From: Rhipidocladum racemiflorum | Taxonomy: Eukaryota; Streptophyta; Magnoliopsida; Poales; Poaceae | Direction: 5' to 3' | NCBI GenBank assembly: GCA_036346355.1 | Contig: CM070578.1 | Span: forward strand, 13,344,501 to 13,408,500 | Length of the DNA stretch: 64,000 bases | Shown here: piece by piece, positions 1 through 12,458 of the stretch | How positions within the stretch are numbered: position 1 is the first letter of the stretch | Layout: every line of letters starts with the position of its first letter | Made by a program: the position numbers and the translations under genes | Notes under the pieces: generated by a model | Told to the model about the DNA's origin: nothing | Databases searched by the model: none | The model's input: only the letters and a program-made list of their open reading frames with translations

Positions 1-2
1 AC

Positions 3-149
3 GCGCAGGCGTTTCGCCGGATTGAGAATTGGGATGGGGGGTTCGGTACATGCGTACCCGGATGTGCCCTCGCCGACCTGCTCGAGCTTCTCGACGCAAT
101 CGACGCTGCGGGGAGCTCCATGACCGTGACGGCGACTCGTCGACGTTGA
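3..149 (+). CDS. 3'-terminal fragment of an unrecognised protein-coding gene
   Basis: An open frame enters from the left edge of the window and runs to a TGA at 147-149, giving about 48 residues. It contains an amphipathic stretch (ADLLELLDAIDAAGSS, encoded from about 69) that reads like genuine protein, and it is GC-rich with GC-ending codons, as in grass exons. The rest of the gene lies outside the window. Another frame stays open longer (29-346), but its composition is arginine/serine-rich and shows no protein-like pattern. No domain is recognised, so no function is offered. Confidence is low because only the tail is visible. Confidence 0.35.
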   Translation, partial: AQAFRRIENWDGGFGTCVPGCALADLLELLDAIDAAGSSMTVTATRRR

Positions 150-1354
150 GCTGCCCCGGCGCCGCCACCGCCGTGGCTTCCGGCGCTTTGCCCTTGCTAC
201 GCGCGAAGGGAACGAAGCGGAGTGCTCTGAAGTCTGAGTCGGAATATTTGTCGTCGCTTTTATTGGATCCGTTGGATTCGGGGTTGCCGTGCGACGAGAT
301 TAGTACTGTACGTGGCCTCGTATATAAGGATTGCGATCTTGCCTGATTACCGCAAATTTGTAGGTAAACACTCTAATAAACATGAGTATATTCCTCCTTA
401 ATTATTTGTAGACGTGTGTGGGGCAAATTTTTTGCCCCCACAAGCAAACGTACACAATATACGAAGTTTTATCCGTACCTATTCTACACCTAATTACTCG
501 ATAATTAACACTGACAAGTGTGCCATATTTAAAAACCTATCCTATAGTCTCATCCCTTCTAGCCTATAATTTTCTGGCACCAAGTTTATTTTTCTTACAT
601 TCTCTGTCCTAAATCCTTATATGTTGCTTGCGATTTGTGTTGTGTTGCTTGTTATTTGTGTTGAGCTCTTATATCTGTGAGCTATATTACATGCATATTT
701 CTCAGATGTCGACTCTGAATATATTCATTGCCTTTATGATAAGATATTGGCTGCATGAAGTGGCGGTGGGCACACAGGTATGTCTGCAGGTATCGAGCAC
801 CTAAGGGCGACGGGTATGTGCGAGGTTCTTTGCCTGCCACAATTCCGTATACCCTTAAGGGAGATTTTGGTCGGTAGCCATGGGTATGGATGCCACCCAT
901 GCCCGTCACGCCAGATTGTCATCTCTACTTGTAAGTTGTGCGTGTTTGTGTCTGATTGTGTTCGTATTTACATTCGAGTCCAATTCACGATAAAGTTGTT
1001 TTGATTAGTTAGGTTCAAAGCTTAAATCGCAATATTCTTCAGCAGAATTTCAATTTTATCCAAAGGCTCATCACATTGACACCTGAATCGTCAAGATGTT
1101 AAAATTCAAATTATGCGAGCAACTAGTCATTAATCATTTGTCAACACTTTTTTTTGGTACAAGAAGGATGCACACGGCACACCACTCACAGTCACTACAT
1201 GCGCACACACAAGATACTATGATAGAAAACGATGGCATACTGCAGTTGTAGCATCAAACCACACATCTGCTATGAAAAGTTAGATGTGCTTACCTCTAGT
1301 GTGACAAAAAAATTACTACAAACCCTAATACTTATATTTGTATTATTGGATCAA
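150..1354. other. Intergenic, no gene seen
   Basis: AT-rich DNA follows the left-edge fragment. A stretch near 770-920 is rich in GGGTATG/CCACCCATG-like words on both strands, as in decayed hAT-type element ends, but no boundary or target duplication could be fixed. Only short frames occur, and no RNA gene was recognised. Confidence 0.4.
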
Positions 1355-1359
1355 ACCCT

Positions 1360-1572
1360 TGTAAAGATACTAATTGATGTTGGTCGAGATAATGCACTCG
1401 TGGCCCTGATCCTTGTATTTATAGATACACTTTGAATACAACAGAGTTACAGATCAATCATTGAGATAACTGACTACCGGCATTATCTGATGCTACAGTA
1501 TCTATTGACAACAACAGGAAACCGGTTTTGATATCCTAATTACAGTTGAGATGGAGATTGTTTTCTTCAACG
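1360..1572 (-). repeat. 3' LTR of the old copia element
   Basis: This is the downstream LTR in element orientation. It ends with G instead of the expected A at 1572, a mutation of the terminal TG dinucleotide on the minus strand. It matches 6192-6403 along its full length with about 20 differences. The polypurine tract lies immediately above it, at about 1573-1586. Confidence 0.9.
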
Positions 1573-1617
1573 GTCCCCCTCAATCTCAACCACTAGATTT
1601 CATATCTAGACTATACA

Positions 1618-4600
1618 TCAAACGATCAAAACTCTGCTTTGGCAACGATTTGGTAAAGATGTCAGTAACTTGAGCTGCCGAAGAAACAAATCTGACTTCC
1701 AATGCTCAAGTGCAACTCTTACTCGAACAAAATGAAAATCCATTTCAATGTGTTTTGTGCGTGCATGGAATACAGGATTGGTAGTTAAATATGTTGCTCC
1801 AAGATTATCACACCACAAAGAGGGTGCCTGGATTGAAAAACATTCAATTCCTTCGAGATTGACTGAAGCCAAACTATCTCGGCAGTAGCATTGGCCAAAG
1901 CTTTATACTCTACTTCAGTGCTTGATCTAGAAACTGTGGGTTGCTTTCTAGTGCTCCAAGATATCAAATTTGGTTCAAAATAGATAGCATATCCCCCTGT
2001 TGAACACTGATAATCAGGACATCCGGCCCAATTGGCATCAGAAAAAGCACTCAATAACCCGACTGAGGATGTTCCTCTGATATATCTCAGAATTCATTTT
2101 ACTGCATTCCAGTGCACATTAGTGAGACTCTTAAGGAACTGGCACACTTTATTGACAGCAAAACAGATATCAGGTTTGGTTAGACTTAAGTATTGCAAAG
2201 CTCAAACCACACTTCTATACTGAAAATTTTCCTTCTCTAATAAGACAGTACCCTATGTTTTAGAGAGCTTTTCCTGAGCTGATCATTGGCGTTGACACTA
2301 ACAGCTTGCAGCTGCTCATTTTAGCCTTCTTCAGTAAATCATTGATGTACTTTTGTTGGGTTAATATCACACCTTTGTCAACATATCATGCCTCAATACC
2401 AAGGAAATAGCTCAACTATCACATGCCTTTAACCGCAAATTCGGCCGAGAGTTCCTGAATCGATCTCTCTAATGCCTTATCACATGACTCTATAATTATG
2501 ATATCATCTACATATATAAGCATGTAGATGATTATTCCACCACTGTTAAAGATAAACAATGATGTATCAGTTTTTGAAGATTGTAACCCAAGCTCATTTA
2601 GTTTTTGACTTAGCTTGGCATGCCATGCCCTTAGTGCTTGTTTCAACCCATGCAATGCCTTTTCCAGTTTACACACATAGTTTGGAACTGTATGTCTTGG
2701 TATCCTGGTGGTTATGACATGTAGACTTCCATTTTCAAAACTCCATGCAAGAAGGCATTTTGTATAACAACTTGTCTCATCTTTCAACCACAGGATATGG
2801 CAATTGATAATACCAGCTGAACTATTGTCGGTTTAAGAATTGGGCTAAAAGTTTATGAGTAATCAATACCATATTGTTGCTTAAAGCCCTTGGCTACTAA
2901 CCGAGCTTTGAATCTATCTACCATGCCATCAGCTTTATGTTTTATATTGAATACCCACTTGCAATCAACAATGTTCTGTCCCTGTTGCCGTGGCACAAGA
3001 TGCCAAGTATTGTTTTTCAATAAGGCATAGTACTCAACATCCATAGCAGCTTTCCAATGTGGATCCCATGGATAGAAATCTCGGACGAAATCCAGAAATC
3101 TCGGGCAAAAAAAAATTTAAAAATTTAATTTGCTACAGTGACTGCTAAAAATCTCGCCGAAATCTCGGGCATCTCGGTCGAAATCTCGGGTTTTCGGACC
3201 GGATTTTAGTTTTTGGGCATTGCATTTGATTGGATTTATGGTTAGGATCATCAACAAAAAATTTCAAAATTTTTTGATGAGTTTTGACCATTTTTCGGTT
3301 GGTTTAAATTTGTGCCAAAATCTCGGAAATTTTGGTCGAAATCTCGGAAATTTTGACCGAAATTTCGAATTTACCGGTAGAAAAAAAAAACAGATTTCAA
3401 ATTTGAATTTTGGATTTCGACCGGATTTGGTTTGAATTTCCGAAATCTCACCGAGATTTCGCCGTCCGGCCAGGCCCGACATAAAACCCGAAACCGAAAT
3501 TTGAATCCTTAGTGGATCCTCTAGATCTTCAAAATGTGAACTAGGTGGCTCGATGACAGCAAAAAAGGCTCTTTTCCCTTGTGCAGGATATGGTACTGTG
3601 TCATCTCTATACTGCTTCAGCTTGTGTATATTATGACGAGCTCTCGCCTGCATAGGATGATGATTTGTCTGTACTCTAGAAGGACTGCTTGCAAAAGGAC
3701 CATTTTGATCACTATTTTCTCCTCGTGGCTCCTCTGTTGGTGCTACAGGAACAAACTCGTATGCAGACAAGTCATTAGTGCCATAAGAAAGGTTAGAACT
3801 ATCCTCATTATGACCATGGTTTGTTACTAGTTCAGAAGCTGAGGACCTAGAATGCAACAAGGAGTCTGGAACTGGTAGGAGGGGAATAAGGACAGTGGCA
3901 GGAGAATATGAAGAGGGATCAGAAGATGTAAGTTTTTCTGAGGCAAAAGGAAAGATGTTTTCATCAAAAACAACATCCCAAGATATGTAAACCCTTCCAG
4001 TAGGTTTATGCAAACATTTGTATCGCTTATGCATATTGATGTATCCCATAAAAACACACTATTGTGATCTAAATTCGAGCTTGTGTGCATTGTAAGGACG
4101 AAGGTTGGGCTAGCAGGCACACCCAAAAGTTCGAAGCATAGAGTAGTTTGCTTGAACTCCAAGAAGACGAGGGAAACAACATTGTTTACGGCGAGAGAAG
4201 GAAGTTTGTTGATGAGATAGCAAGCAGCAAGGAATGCCTCATCCCAAAGTCTAACTGGCATTGATGCATGAGCCAGCAAAGCCAAACCTGTCTTAACAAG
4301 GTGTCGGTGTTTCCTTTCAACAATACCATTTTGTTGATGGGTATGTGGACAGGAAACTTGATGGGAGATTCCAATTGTGCCAAAAAAAAATATTTAGCTT
4401 TTGGAACTTGCCACCCCAATCAGTTTGAACACGTTTGATCTTAGTGTTTAGTGATCTTTCAACATGGCTTTGAAATTTGAGAAAAACTTGTTCAACGTCT
4501 GACTTAAATTTCAACAAATAGATCCATGTGTATTGACTAAAATCATCCACAAAACCGACACAATACTTAAAACCATTGACAGAAGTACAGGCAGGGCCCC

Positions 4601-6160
4601 AAACATCAGAGTGAACCAATTCTAAAGGGGAATTAGTTATATGACTCAAGGAATTATAAGGAAGTTGGTAACTTTTTGCTTGTTGACATGCATCACAAAT
4701 AAAATATTCTTTATTGGATAAACTAGGAAGCTTATGCTGCTAGAGAATGGATTGAACAATAGTTGTGGTAGGGTGACCGAGCCTTTGATGCCATTGTTCT
4801 TTGCTGATCTTGACAGTGGACAAGGATTGGTGAGGTTGATGAGTGGCAAGCAGAGGGTATAGCCCTTTCTCACATTTGCCTCAGAGGAGCACTTTCTTCA
4901 TTGTTCGATCCTTGATAAAGAACATATTTAGATGAAATTCAAAAAATGCATCATTATCAAGTGAAAACTTGTGAACAGATAAGAGGTGTTTGCTGGCTTT
5001 TGGTACATGAAGTATATCTTTGAGGATTATGGTACGATTTGAACCAGCAACAGTACTATGACCAAGATGAGAAATTGGCATACCTGCCCCATTTGCAACT
5101 TGCACGTGATCTCCTCCCTTATAACGTTCCTTCACTGTAAGCCTATCTAGATCATTAGTGAGATGATCAGTGGCTTTGCTATCGGCATACTAGTTTGTAT
5201 CCACCATGCAATTTGTTGAGGTTAATTCAGCAACCCTTTGATCTTCGATATGATAACTGTGATCAAAACGATGATAACACCTCAAGGCATCATGACCGTG
5301 CTTACCACAAACCTATCTGGTAGGACAGTTATTGAAGTTGCTATTGCCAGTCCTTCCACCACCACGATGGTTGAAACCTTCTCCTTGGCCACACCCTCTA
5401 CCTCATGATCTAGAGTTACTCTAGTTGCTTCTCTAATTGGTTCTTATTGCATAGTTTGCTGAGGACATTGCGTTGGTGTGCTTCTCCTTTCATAGCTCAT
5501 AACTGACGAGGTGAGCATGCAGATATGTCAACGTGATTGGATCTGACCGAGTTGTGACTGACGTTACCGGAGAATCATAATAATCTCCAGGCCTAGCCAG
5601 GATATATGACATAATTTCTTCCTCTTGAAGAGGATTGCCAATTGATGCCATTATGTTTGCCAGGCTCTTCATCTTGCTGAAGTAGTCTGAAGCGGACATG
5701 TCTTTCTTGTGAAAATTGGCAAGTTCAATTCTGACCTGCATAATTCGTGCACACAAGTGTGAGGCAAACATGCACTCCAACGCTGCCCACACTTTGCTGA
5801 AGTGTCAAGGAAGAGCACTTGAGCAAGGATTTCTTTGCTTAACGAAGAAAGTAGTGCACACAACACTAGTTTGTCTCACTGAACCCAGCGAGAAAACTCT
5901 GGATTTGGTACTTGACCTGCTTCATTGCCAATACCTTGAGTGATTAAGGCCGAAGGTGTCTCAATTGTCTCTTCAACATAGCACAAAAAATTCTGGTTAC
6001 GAAGATAGGGAACAATTTGAGTTTTCCATAGAAGATAATTCTCCCTGTTGAGCCGAACAGTGACAAATTGATTGAAGTATGGTGTGATAAGAACTCCTGC
6101 TATGCCGACGGTAGATGTGACGACGTTGATCGAGGAGGATGAGGTGTTGAAGGATGTCAT
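1618..6160 (-). pseudogene. Decayed copia gag-pol polyprotein
   Basis: Reading the minus strand from 6160 downwards, the expected copia order is recovered in pieces. A gag domain runs from 6160 to about 5490. A GAG-pre-integrase/integrase region lies at about 5135-4190. The integrase C-terminal linker (KPTGRVYISWDVVFDE) lies near 3990. Reverse transcriptase starts in 3044-2853 (WKAAMDVEYYALLKNNTW near 3050) and continues at 2787-2419, where the YVDD catalytic motif reads LIYVDDIIII. RNase H lies at 2054-1618 (SDANWAGCPDYQCSTGGYA and related motifs). Several stops and frameshifts separate these blocks, and the MITE at 3067-3511 splits the integrase/RT linker. The element cannot encode an intact polyprotein. 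Family assignment is firm from domain order. Confidence 0.88.
3067..3511. mobile_element. hAT-type MITE nested inside the copia polyprotein
   Basis: A 445-bp insert is flanked by an exact 8-bp duplication, GTGGATCC, at 3059-3066 and 3512-3519. Its ends are inverted: the left starts CATGGATAGAAATCTCGG, and the right, read on the minus strand, starts TAAGGATTCAAATTTCGG. The inside is AT-rich and packed with repeats of AAATCTCGG on both strands. It encodes no protein of its own, although the copia frame reads into it by chance. The 8-bp duplication and C/TA-type ends fit the hAT superfamily. Removing the insert plus one duplication copy would bring the flanking copia coding segments back into one frame, so it landed after the copia element was already in place. 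Confidence 0.85.
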
Positions 6161-6177
6161 TGTGGCTTAGATGGCAA

Positions 6178-6191
6178 GTGCTCTGGTACCA
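6178..6191 (-). promoter_or_regulatory. Primer-binding site for initiator Met tRNA
   Basis: On the minus strand the 14 bases directly inside the 5' LTR read TGGTACCAGAGCAC. This differs by one base over the first twelve from the plant copia consensus TGGTATCAGAGC. Its position and sequence fix the element orientation. Confidence 0.85.
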
Positions 6192-6403
6192 TGTAAAGAT
6201 ACTAATTGATGTTGGCCAAGATAATGCTCTCGTGGCCCTGATCCATGTATTTATAGACATACTTTGAATACAACAGAGTTACAAATCAATCATTTAGATA
6301 ACTAACTACCGGCGTTATCTGATATGCTACAGTATCTATTGACAACAATAGAAAACCGATTAGATATCTTAATCAATTGAGATGGAGATTGTTTTCTTCA
6401 ACA
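6192..6403 (-). repeat. 5' LTR of the old copia element
   Basis: This is the upstream LTR in element orientation. It starts TGTTGAAGAAAAC and ends ATCTTTACA on the minus strand, and is followed at once by the primer-binding site at 6178-6191. Confidence 0.9.
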
Positions 6404-6408
6404 ACCCT

Positions 6409-6924
6409 CCCTAACCAGTCTTCACATTCTCACACCCTACTCGCACAACCTCATCTCCCCACAGCGACAATTACCTCATAAGACCATGCACGAAATGACG
6501 AAACAGTTCAATTCTTGGACCAAATTTATAACATTGAACTGTTACAGCATGAGTAATGACAAGTTGACAACACAGTTTGACAGTTGTCTTGCGGCGCTGC
6601 ATCTAAAAAGATAGTCACCGAGTCCCTAAGTTCAGACATTACATTGAAAGAAAGCGTACGCCGAAATCTCAATATCAACAAACTTCCCCACCATAAAGAA
6701 TCTCAAATTCACATAGCAGTTCATCGATTTCATAACGGGATAACCGCGACGCAAATTTGCCACGATATTCAGGAGCATCCTGAGTTGTTCTGATCATAAG
6801 AGAAAAGAATATGAAATTTACACCCGAAAAACACGTTTCGCACATTCCATTGGGATTGGATCAGAAAACAACATCAGAAGCTCCATCTTTCTCCCAATAA
6901 GCTGGATCCTTAAGAGATAAAGAA
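6409..6924. other. Intergenic/3' flank of the RING-H2 gene
   Basis: Between the old copia element and the RING-H2 stop codon there is no convincing frame. The last 100 bases or so before 6925 should hold the 3' untranslated region of that minus-strand gene. Confidence 0.4.
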
Positions 6925-9900
6925 TCAGCTAACTTTTCCAATGCTCGATGCATCAGATCTGCAGACATTGCCACGGCAAAGTGGACAAACCCTATAATGA
7001 CAAGACATTCATATTAGCAGAAAGATAAATAATTGTAGTGTATACTATGAAATACTAAATGATATGTACATTATGATATTAATAGATATACATACTACAT
7101 GAAGCTCATTTAAAAAAAACTGCGAGGAACAAAATTATTACAAGAAACTTGCACCAGTTAAGTATTAGTTTCAGTAACCAAGATGTTTCCAGTAAAGATA
7201 TCAAAATCTGAATATTTAAGCTAAGTTACGTCCCTTAAAATTGAGGTCCATTGGAGATCAGGAATAATTTCAAAGACATGTCTTACTGCAAGGAAAAAGT
7301 ATTCAATTAATAAACTCAACTGAAAATTTAAACAACACAAATATAAGTATTTGAGACCCCGAGCATCTTATTTAATTTTTTTCTGAAAAATGAAAATACC
7401 ATCTTATTTAAGTTCACCAGTTGCTAGTGGTTGAAACATTTTGAAGAGGGTCTTCAATCACACAACATTCAGGTGAAAACATGTTTAACAAAAAAGACAA
7501 AAAAAAAAGATTCATGGCTTGTGAGTTGTGACTAATTGACTATAGCACACAATGAATTCCAAATGTACCCATCCGAGAACAGTACAGCTTGGTTTATGAT
7601 TGAACCTTGTAGTTTGTACCAAAAGTTGGTACGTTACGAGGCATGCAGTTTTTTCATTACATAATGTCAAATTGTAATGTTATGTTAGACAGCATGTCAA
7701 GGAATAGCTCTAGAGCTCTCATGTTAAGGAGATAAACATAGCATGTTGAATTTGAAGTTTCGTTCTTTTTCTTGATGTGAATTAGAAAGTTTCATTAAGC
7801 ATACCTGTGAATCTCTTTCAGCCATTTATCTACACATGTTAGATGAAATTCATGATTGCATGGAAGTATTCGAACACAGTCACCCTCTTCATATTCAACG
7901 AGGCAAATATAGCATCTGCATAGCGGGGGGGAAAATGAGAACTGTCAAAATTAACATGGTTGTTTAGATTTATTCATGAAATATCTACCAACTATAAAAA
8001 ACAAGGTTTATGGACAAGTACCCAACCAGATAACACTAAGAATTTCACTGTTGTAAAATGTACAGAAGCAAGACAGCTGGAAATGAACCAGCAGCTCAAA
8101 TGGCAACTGTACACACCACATGAACAATTGAGGGAATAGTAGCTGTGCTTTCGTGCAAGGACCGGTGTCCATGGCACACTTTCTATACATTCTGCTTAGT
8201 ATTTGGATCATCTGCCTTTCAATTACAAAGGCACAAACATGCCTTTCCACTCCTAAAAGCTATTTTGACTGGGGCTTGAATGGTAGATTGGTGTGTGAGA
8301 AAATTAGTGCCTTGCGGGAAATTATAAACACAGCAAATCCCCCACGCCTTCATCCAAGCACTTGATTTATGATCAAATGGCTCAGCTAAGCGTGTGCATT
8401 TGCAGTTCAAAGGCAGTGGGTCTAAATCCTTCCAGATAGTAGCCTCTGCTTCACTTGCTGTCCTTATAAGTGAGTTTTAGACACTGAATTTTGTGGGCAA
8501 ACAATAATAGCTATCAAGAACAGAACATGGGCATTGAGATTTCAGGTATTAACTTCTCATCCTGTGCATGGATGCTATGTTGTTTAGGACCAAAAATGCA
8601 TGCATGAACACTATTTGCAGAACAGTAACACATATAACATAAGAAGCTTTAAGTCCAAATAATTAAGAAACAATATGTAAACGAATTTCTAGATAAGTTT
8701 AATGGCTTACTGTGCAGCCTCCTCAGTTTGGTGTTTTAATGGCTTTCTGTACACTTTTACAGGAAGGCACTCGACTATCTCCTTTGGAGCAGGTACGGAT
8801 CCAATTGAAGAAAATGATGGCCTTGAGGATAAAGCAGCAGACTGTTGGTGGATTTCATCCAGAACCTATGAGAGGCATAACCATACGGATGCAAGTTGGT
8901 ATCTTTCTCTATTCAAGGAAAACAACAGTGACTAGAAATACTACACCATATACCTCAAAAAGTGCTTCTGCCAGCATAACAATTCTCGATATGCTAGCCC
9001 TTGTGCTGGTTTCTTCATCAGAATTACCTGGTCGACTGCTTGTTCTGCAGTTGCAATTTCCTGTTCTATGCTGACCAGACAGTATGCATGATCTCTCATG
9101 ACCTGATAAATTTTCAAACCTGCTGCCCAATCTTTGGAGAGCACGGACCTATGCAGAAAGCAAAAGGTATAAATATGTGCAGGTAAATAAGCAAGGCTCA
9201 AAATAATTGAACTCCAGACAACCTGAGATCGTATCCTCCTCCTCCTCTCAAGAAAAGCTGATCTGCGCTCCAGTAGATCGTGATTACTGGCCTCTCTTAG
9301 AGCTGCGGAGCCAGAATTGTACATGCTGTTAGTTGAAGGATCAAATTGCGGTTCGGAACTTCTGTCTGAATTAGTCCTTTGCATCATTGCTGGATCTTGC
9401 CTAGCACTAACGTTTCCTGATGGCCACACTGTCCTATCATAAAGAAGTGAAGGGGTGAATAAACCATCTGAGAATGGAGTACTCCTAAGAACTCTGTCAC
9501 GAAGACGTCCAACACTTAGCGTTCGGCTGAAACGAACACTTCCTTCAGAAGGTTCCTGGGATCCCATCCTTCTGTAAGAATACCTCAAAGTAGCATCTTC
9601 AGATTCTAGCAAATTTCTCCTAGCCTGATGAGCCGCTCTAGCTTGTGCCGTGACGCTATCTCTAAGCATATCCATAGTTGAATCAATCCCGGCAGTCGAC
9701 GCACCACCTGGTTGGGAGATATCTGCATCAGAAGAATTGCCCACATTTCCATGGCCTCCAACAGGATTAGCTGAAGTGGAGAGGCCGGAGGAAAGAATGG
9801 AGCAGGCTACTGACGATCCCAAGCTGACAGCTCTACTCAACCCAAAATTGACACCAAAACGTGGCCGCGACCTGTCAGAACGATTTGGCGATGGGTTGGC

Positions 9901-10601
9901 CTGGGCTGTGGTGCTGGTGGCAGTGGCATTGTGCAAATCATCATCTTGCTCTCTGTCGCTCCCTGGTAAAGGCGCCGTTGTCCCTTCACCAGGTTGAGAT
10001 TTAGGAATCACAGGAGCATCTTCATCTGATTTGTTAGTGCGAGCTAGTGAAGGCACGCTTGCAGTATCCCCACCCTTGCTAGACTGCAAACAATCAAATG
10101 TGCCATTCGATTACAAAGCGGGGATCTAACTCTTGAAACTACATATCTCTTACATTTAACACAGTTGCAAAATGGAGTAATCATTCACCGAATCATGTGC
10201 TAGTTTGAACCAGGAAACTCCCACCTCTCGGCCTGCAGAAATCCCCGCAGGAAAATGGGAGAATTCCAAACCCCCGAAGCAAGACTCGGCAAGATTGAAA
10301 GAAAAAACAACCGATCAACAAACACGAGATCTGCCACTGCCCGTTTATGGAAACCCCATTCCCTCACCCGATTCACCTACTCATCGCATCACGTTCACAG
10401 AAACGCACGGGAACGGAGCGGCGGTTTGGTTACCTCAACCTGCGGCGGCGGCGCAGAGGAAGCGTCGCACGGCGGCGTGAAGCCCCGGAAGCAGGAGGAG
10501 CCCGGCAGCGGCAGCAGGGTCCTCCCGCTCCGCCCCTTCCCCTTCTTCGCCTCTCCGACGCCTGACGACGACGAGGCCCCCTTGCTGCTCCCAGATCCCA
10601 T
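6925..10601 (-). CDS. RING-H2 E3 ubiquitin ligase, 518 aa, 6 exons
   Basis: Exons from 5' to 3': 10601-10434, 10083-9223, 9148-8954, 8865-8711, 7915-7805, 6991-6925. All introns are GT-AG, phases agree, and the total is 1557 nt. The start is the first ATG in the GC-rich first exon (MGSGSSKGASSSS). Residues 1-343 are low-complexity, rich in Ser, Arg and Asn, and probably disordered. Residues of about 461-504 form a RING-H2 finger with all eight zinc ligands: CYIC, then CNHEFHLTC, then CPLC after the last intron. Proteins of this class transfer ubiquitin from an E2 enzyme to substrates; the substrate cannot be told from sequence. N-terminal MGS suggests possible myristoylation (inference). The finger is split by an intron of about 0.8 kb. 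No damage is seen, so the gene is likely functional. The exact family member was not identified. Confidence 0.9.
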
Positions 10602-10775
10602 CTCGCACCAACCCCTGCACCGTGCTCACAGATCCGCGGATCGGTCCAAGCCCAGCGCCATCTCGACCGCCATTGTTTGGATTTCACGCCTCGCTCCCGC
10701 GTGGACGCATCGATGGACGTGAAAAGGAGCTAGCTCCTACTGCCGTCTGCCGCTGCTAGCCTAGCAAGCCTTGGT

Positions 10776-10797
10776 AGAGAGAGAGAGAGAGAGAGAG
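10776..10797. repeat. (GA)n microsatellite upstream of the RING-H2 gene
   Basis: An uninterrupted AG dinucleotide run lies about 175 bp upstream of the RING-H2 ATG. Read on the gene strand it is CT-rich, a common property of grass 5' untranslated leaders and core promoters. Confidence 0.8.
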
Positions 10798-11149
10798 CCG
10801 GCTCCCTCCCTTTAATTGCTTCGCACTTGGCTCCTCGATTTGATTTTATTTATTGGAGAATGGATTGTTAGTCCTACTCAGGGATCAATAATAGCGTCCT
10901 CTACTGGCCGCCTCGTGGAGTTCAGCCTACGATGAGTGCGCAATAATGCACACCCCTCGGTCTCCGCGACCAATCTTCACTTCTCTCCTTTAAAGAAAAT
11001 CCAATTTTTTTATTAAATGCAAAATGGTGTACTGGTGCTACTTTCTACTGTAACTTGAAGGAGTATTTGAAATGCACAGATTTCACATGAATTTTAGAGG
11101 AGAATATTATTATCAAACCTAATCAACAATTTTGATTTAAGGAGAATCC

Positions 11150-11430
11150 TTCTATCTCTTATTACTGTTGAGGATATTGATGGCAGCATTACTTTGTAAA
11201 AACATACGTCATTTTGAACATTAGCACGGTCTATAAAACATAATTTTGACCATAGTTTTTTTAGCACAGTTATATCACCTAATAAAATTATAAACATTAT
11301 AAAAATATATTTACAACAAATAAAATATCTTTACGACAGATATATAGGTATGAATTTTATGTATCTAATTTAAATATTTAAAAATACCAACCACACAAGT
11401 TTGTTAAAATTCGACTATAGTATGTATTTA
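11150..11430. mobile_element. Decayed Stowaway-like MITE
   Basis: The interior (ATTTTGAACATTAGCACGGT, then AATAAAATTATAAACATTAT, then CTAATTTAAATATTTAAAAA) lines up word for word in order with the better preserved Stowaway-type element at 34642-34904. The terminal CTCCCTCC motifs are lost, so the boundaries are approximate. Confidence 0.45.
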
Positions 11431-12010
11431 AAAGACGTAACTAGAGGGCAGTACTTTTTCGTGGCATGTGGCTAACAGGAGCTCTGCAGAACCGTAGGTG
11501 ACGTGAGTGGAGGAGAGGATAACAGAAACCGATGCAGCCGGATGGGCCACCCGCGCCACGCAAAAGTCCAGCGAACCAGTCGGCCGCAGAGGGGGCAAGG
11601 CGGACCGCAGCAACGTGCCCATCAAAAACGCCGCAGCTTGTCCGCATGCGGAGGCACGCACGAGACGACGAGGCCGCCGAGCCCAACCCAAGCCCGCACG
11701 CGCGGACAGGGCGGCCATCCATTTGCGTTTGCCAACATTCCCGCTCCGGCCCGGCCCCGTGCCGCCCGCGCGCACCACGACACCCACGGCCCGGGCAGCC
11801 GGTCGCGCCGGCGCCGGCGCCGCGCTCCTGATTCGACCGGGCCAGCGCGCGCGTGCCTGCCCTCCCGATCCGCCACGCGAGCGCCGGTTTTGATTTCGAA
11901 TTCTAGTGCGTCGTCTCTGCTTCGTCAGGCTCTGTAGCGCTGCCTGTACGGGTTGTGGCCGGTGCCTTGCTTTCACCTGCTCGTGCCGTGCCGTGCAGTC
12001 TGACAGCACA
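11431..12010. other. GC-rich island without a recognised gene
   Basis: About 580 bp of very GC-rich, CpG-rich sequence sits in AT-rich surroundings. Several frames are open on both strands only because stop codons are rare at this composition. The translations are Arg/Ala/Pro-rich and show no domain. It could be a decayed first exon plus promoter, or a captured fragment within a lost element. Confidence 0.35.
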
Positions 12011-12252
12011 ACGGCTAGTCTGTCTGTTCGATAAACTGTCAGGGCTTTTTTATTTATGGTGACTGCCAGGTTTTCAAATAGCTGAATCGAATGAGTGGCT
12101 GTGGGCCTGTGAGTTGATTGAGATTAGCTCATCGTCGTGAGCAAGATTCCAAATTTTGTTTTCGATTTGCATCTTGTTATCCTCTGAAATCCGAAATTTA
12201 AGCAAAATCTTATTATTTGACAAAATTTAGAAAAAATTATAAAGCAAAATTT

Positions 12253-12458
12253 AAATCCGAAATTTTTTGAACCAAGATTTTCGAAATTCCAACCAAAAAT
12301 CCGAAATTACGTATGAAATTACCGATATCTCATAAATTCCAATTGAACGAAAAATAAATCCGAAATTTTTTGAACCAAGATTTTCGAAATTCCGACCAAA
12401 AATCCGAAATTACGTATGAAATTACCGATATCTCATAAATTCCAATTGAACGAAAAAT
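12253..12458. repeat. 103-bp tandem duplication
   Basis: Two adjacent copies of a 103-bp unit start at 12253 and 12356 (AAATCCGAAATTTTTTGAAC...). They differ at only about one position by eye (CCAACC versus CCGACC). The unit is dense in CCGAAATT words. Confidence 0.9.

Larger units (their letters stand above)
1360..6403 (-). mobile_element. Old full-length Ty1/copia LTR retrotransposon
   Basis: Two direct repeats of about 212 bp (1360-1572 and 6192-6403) flank a decayed copia-type polyprotein read on the minus strand. On the plus strand each repeat begins TGTAAAGATACT and ends TTCTTCAAC(A/G). The same five bases, ACCCT, lie just outside both ends (1355-1359 and 6404-6408), so the target-site duplication is intact. 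Just inside the right LTR the minus strand reads TGGTACCAGAGC, matching the usual primer-binding site for initiator methionine tRNA. Inside the left LTR a purine tract (GATTGAGGGGGACC on the minus strand) is the polypurine tract. The LTRs differ at roughly 20 positions by eye, so the insertion is old. A 445-bp MITE is nested at 3067-3511. Confidence 0.93.

Noticed and set aside
29..346. 105-codon frame at the left edge
   Set aside because: Its translation is Arg/Ser-rich and overlaps a shorter, more protein-like frame ending at 149. Its last part runs into AT-rich flank.
3264..4049. 261-codon copia frame taken as one protein
   Set aside because: Its last third is read-through into the nested MITE.
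10205..10722. Plus-strand frames over the first exon of the RING-H2 gene
   Set aside because: They are the opposite strand of a GC-rich true exon and its leader.
11428..12009. 193-codon minus-strand frame and several overlapping frames
   Set aside because: GC content alone explains the lack of stops; translations are Arg/Ala/Pro-rich in every frame, with no domain or splice context.
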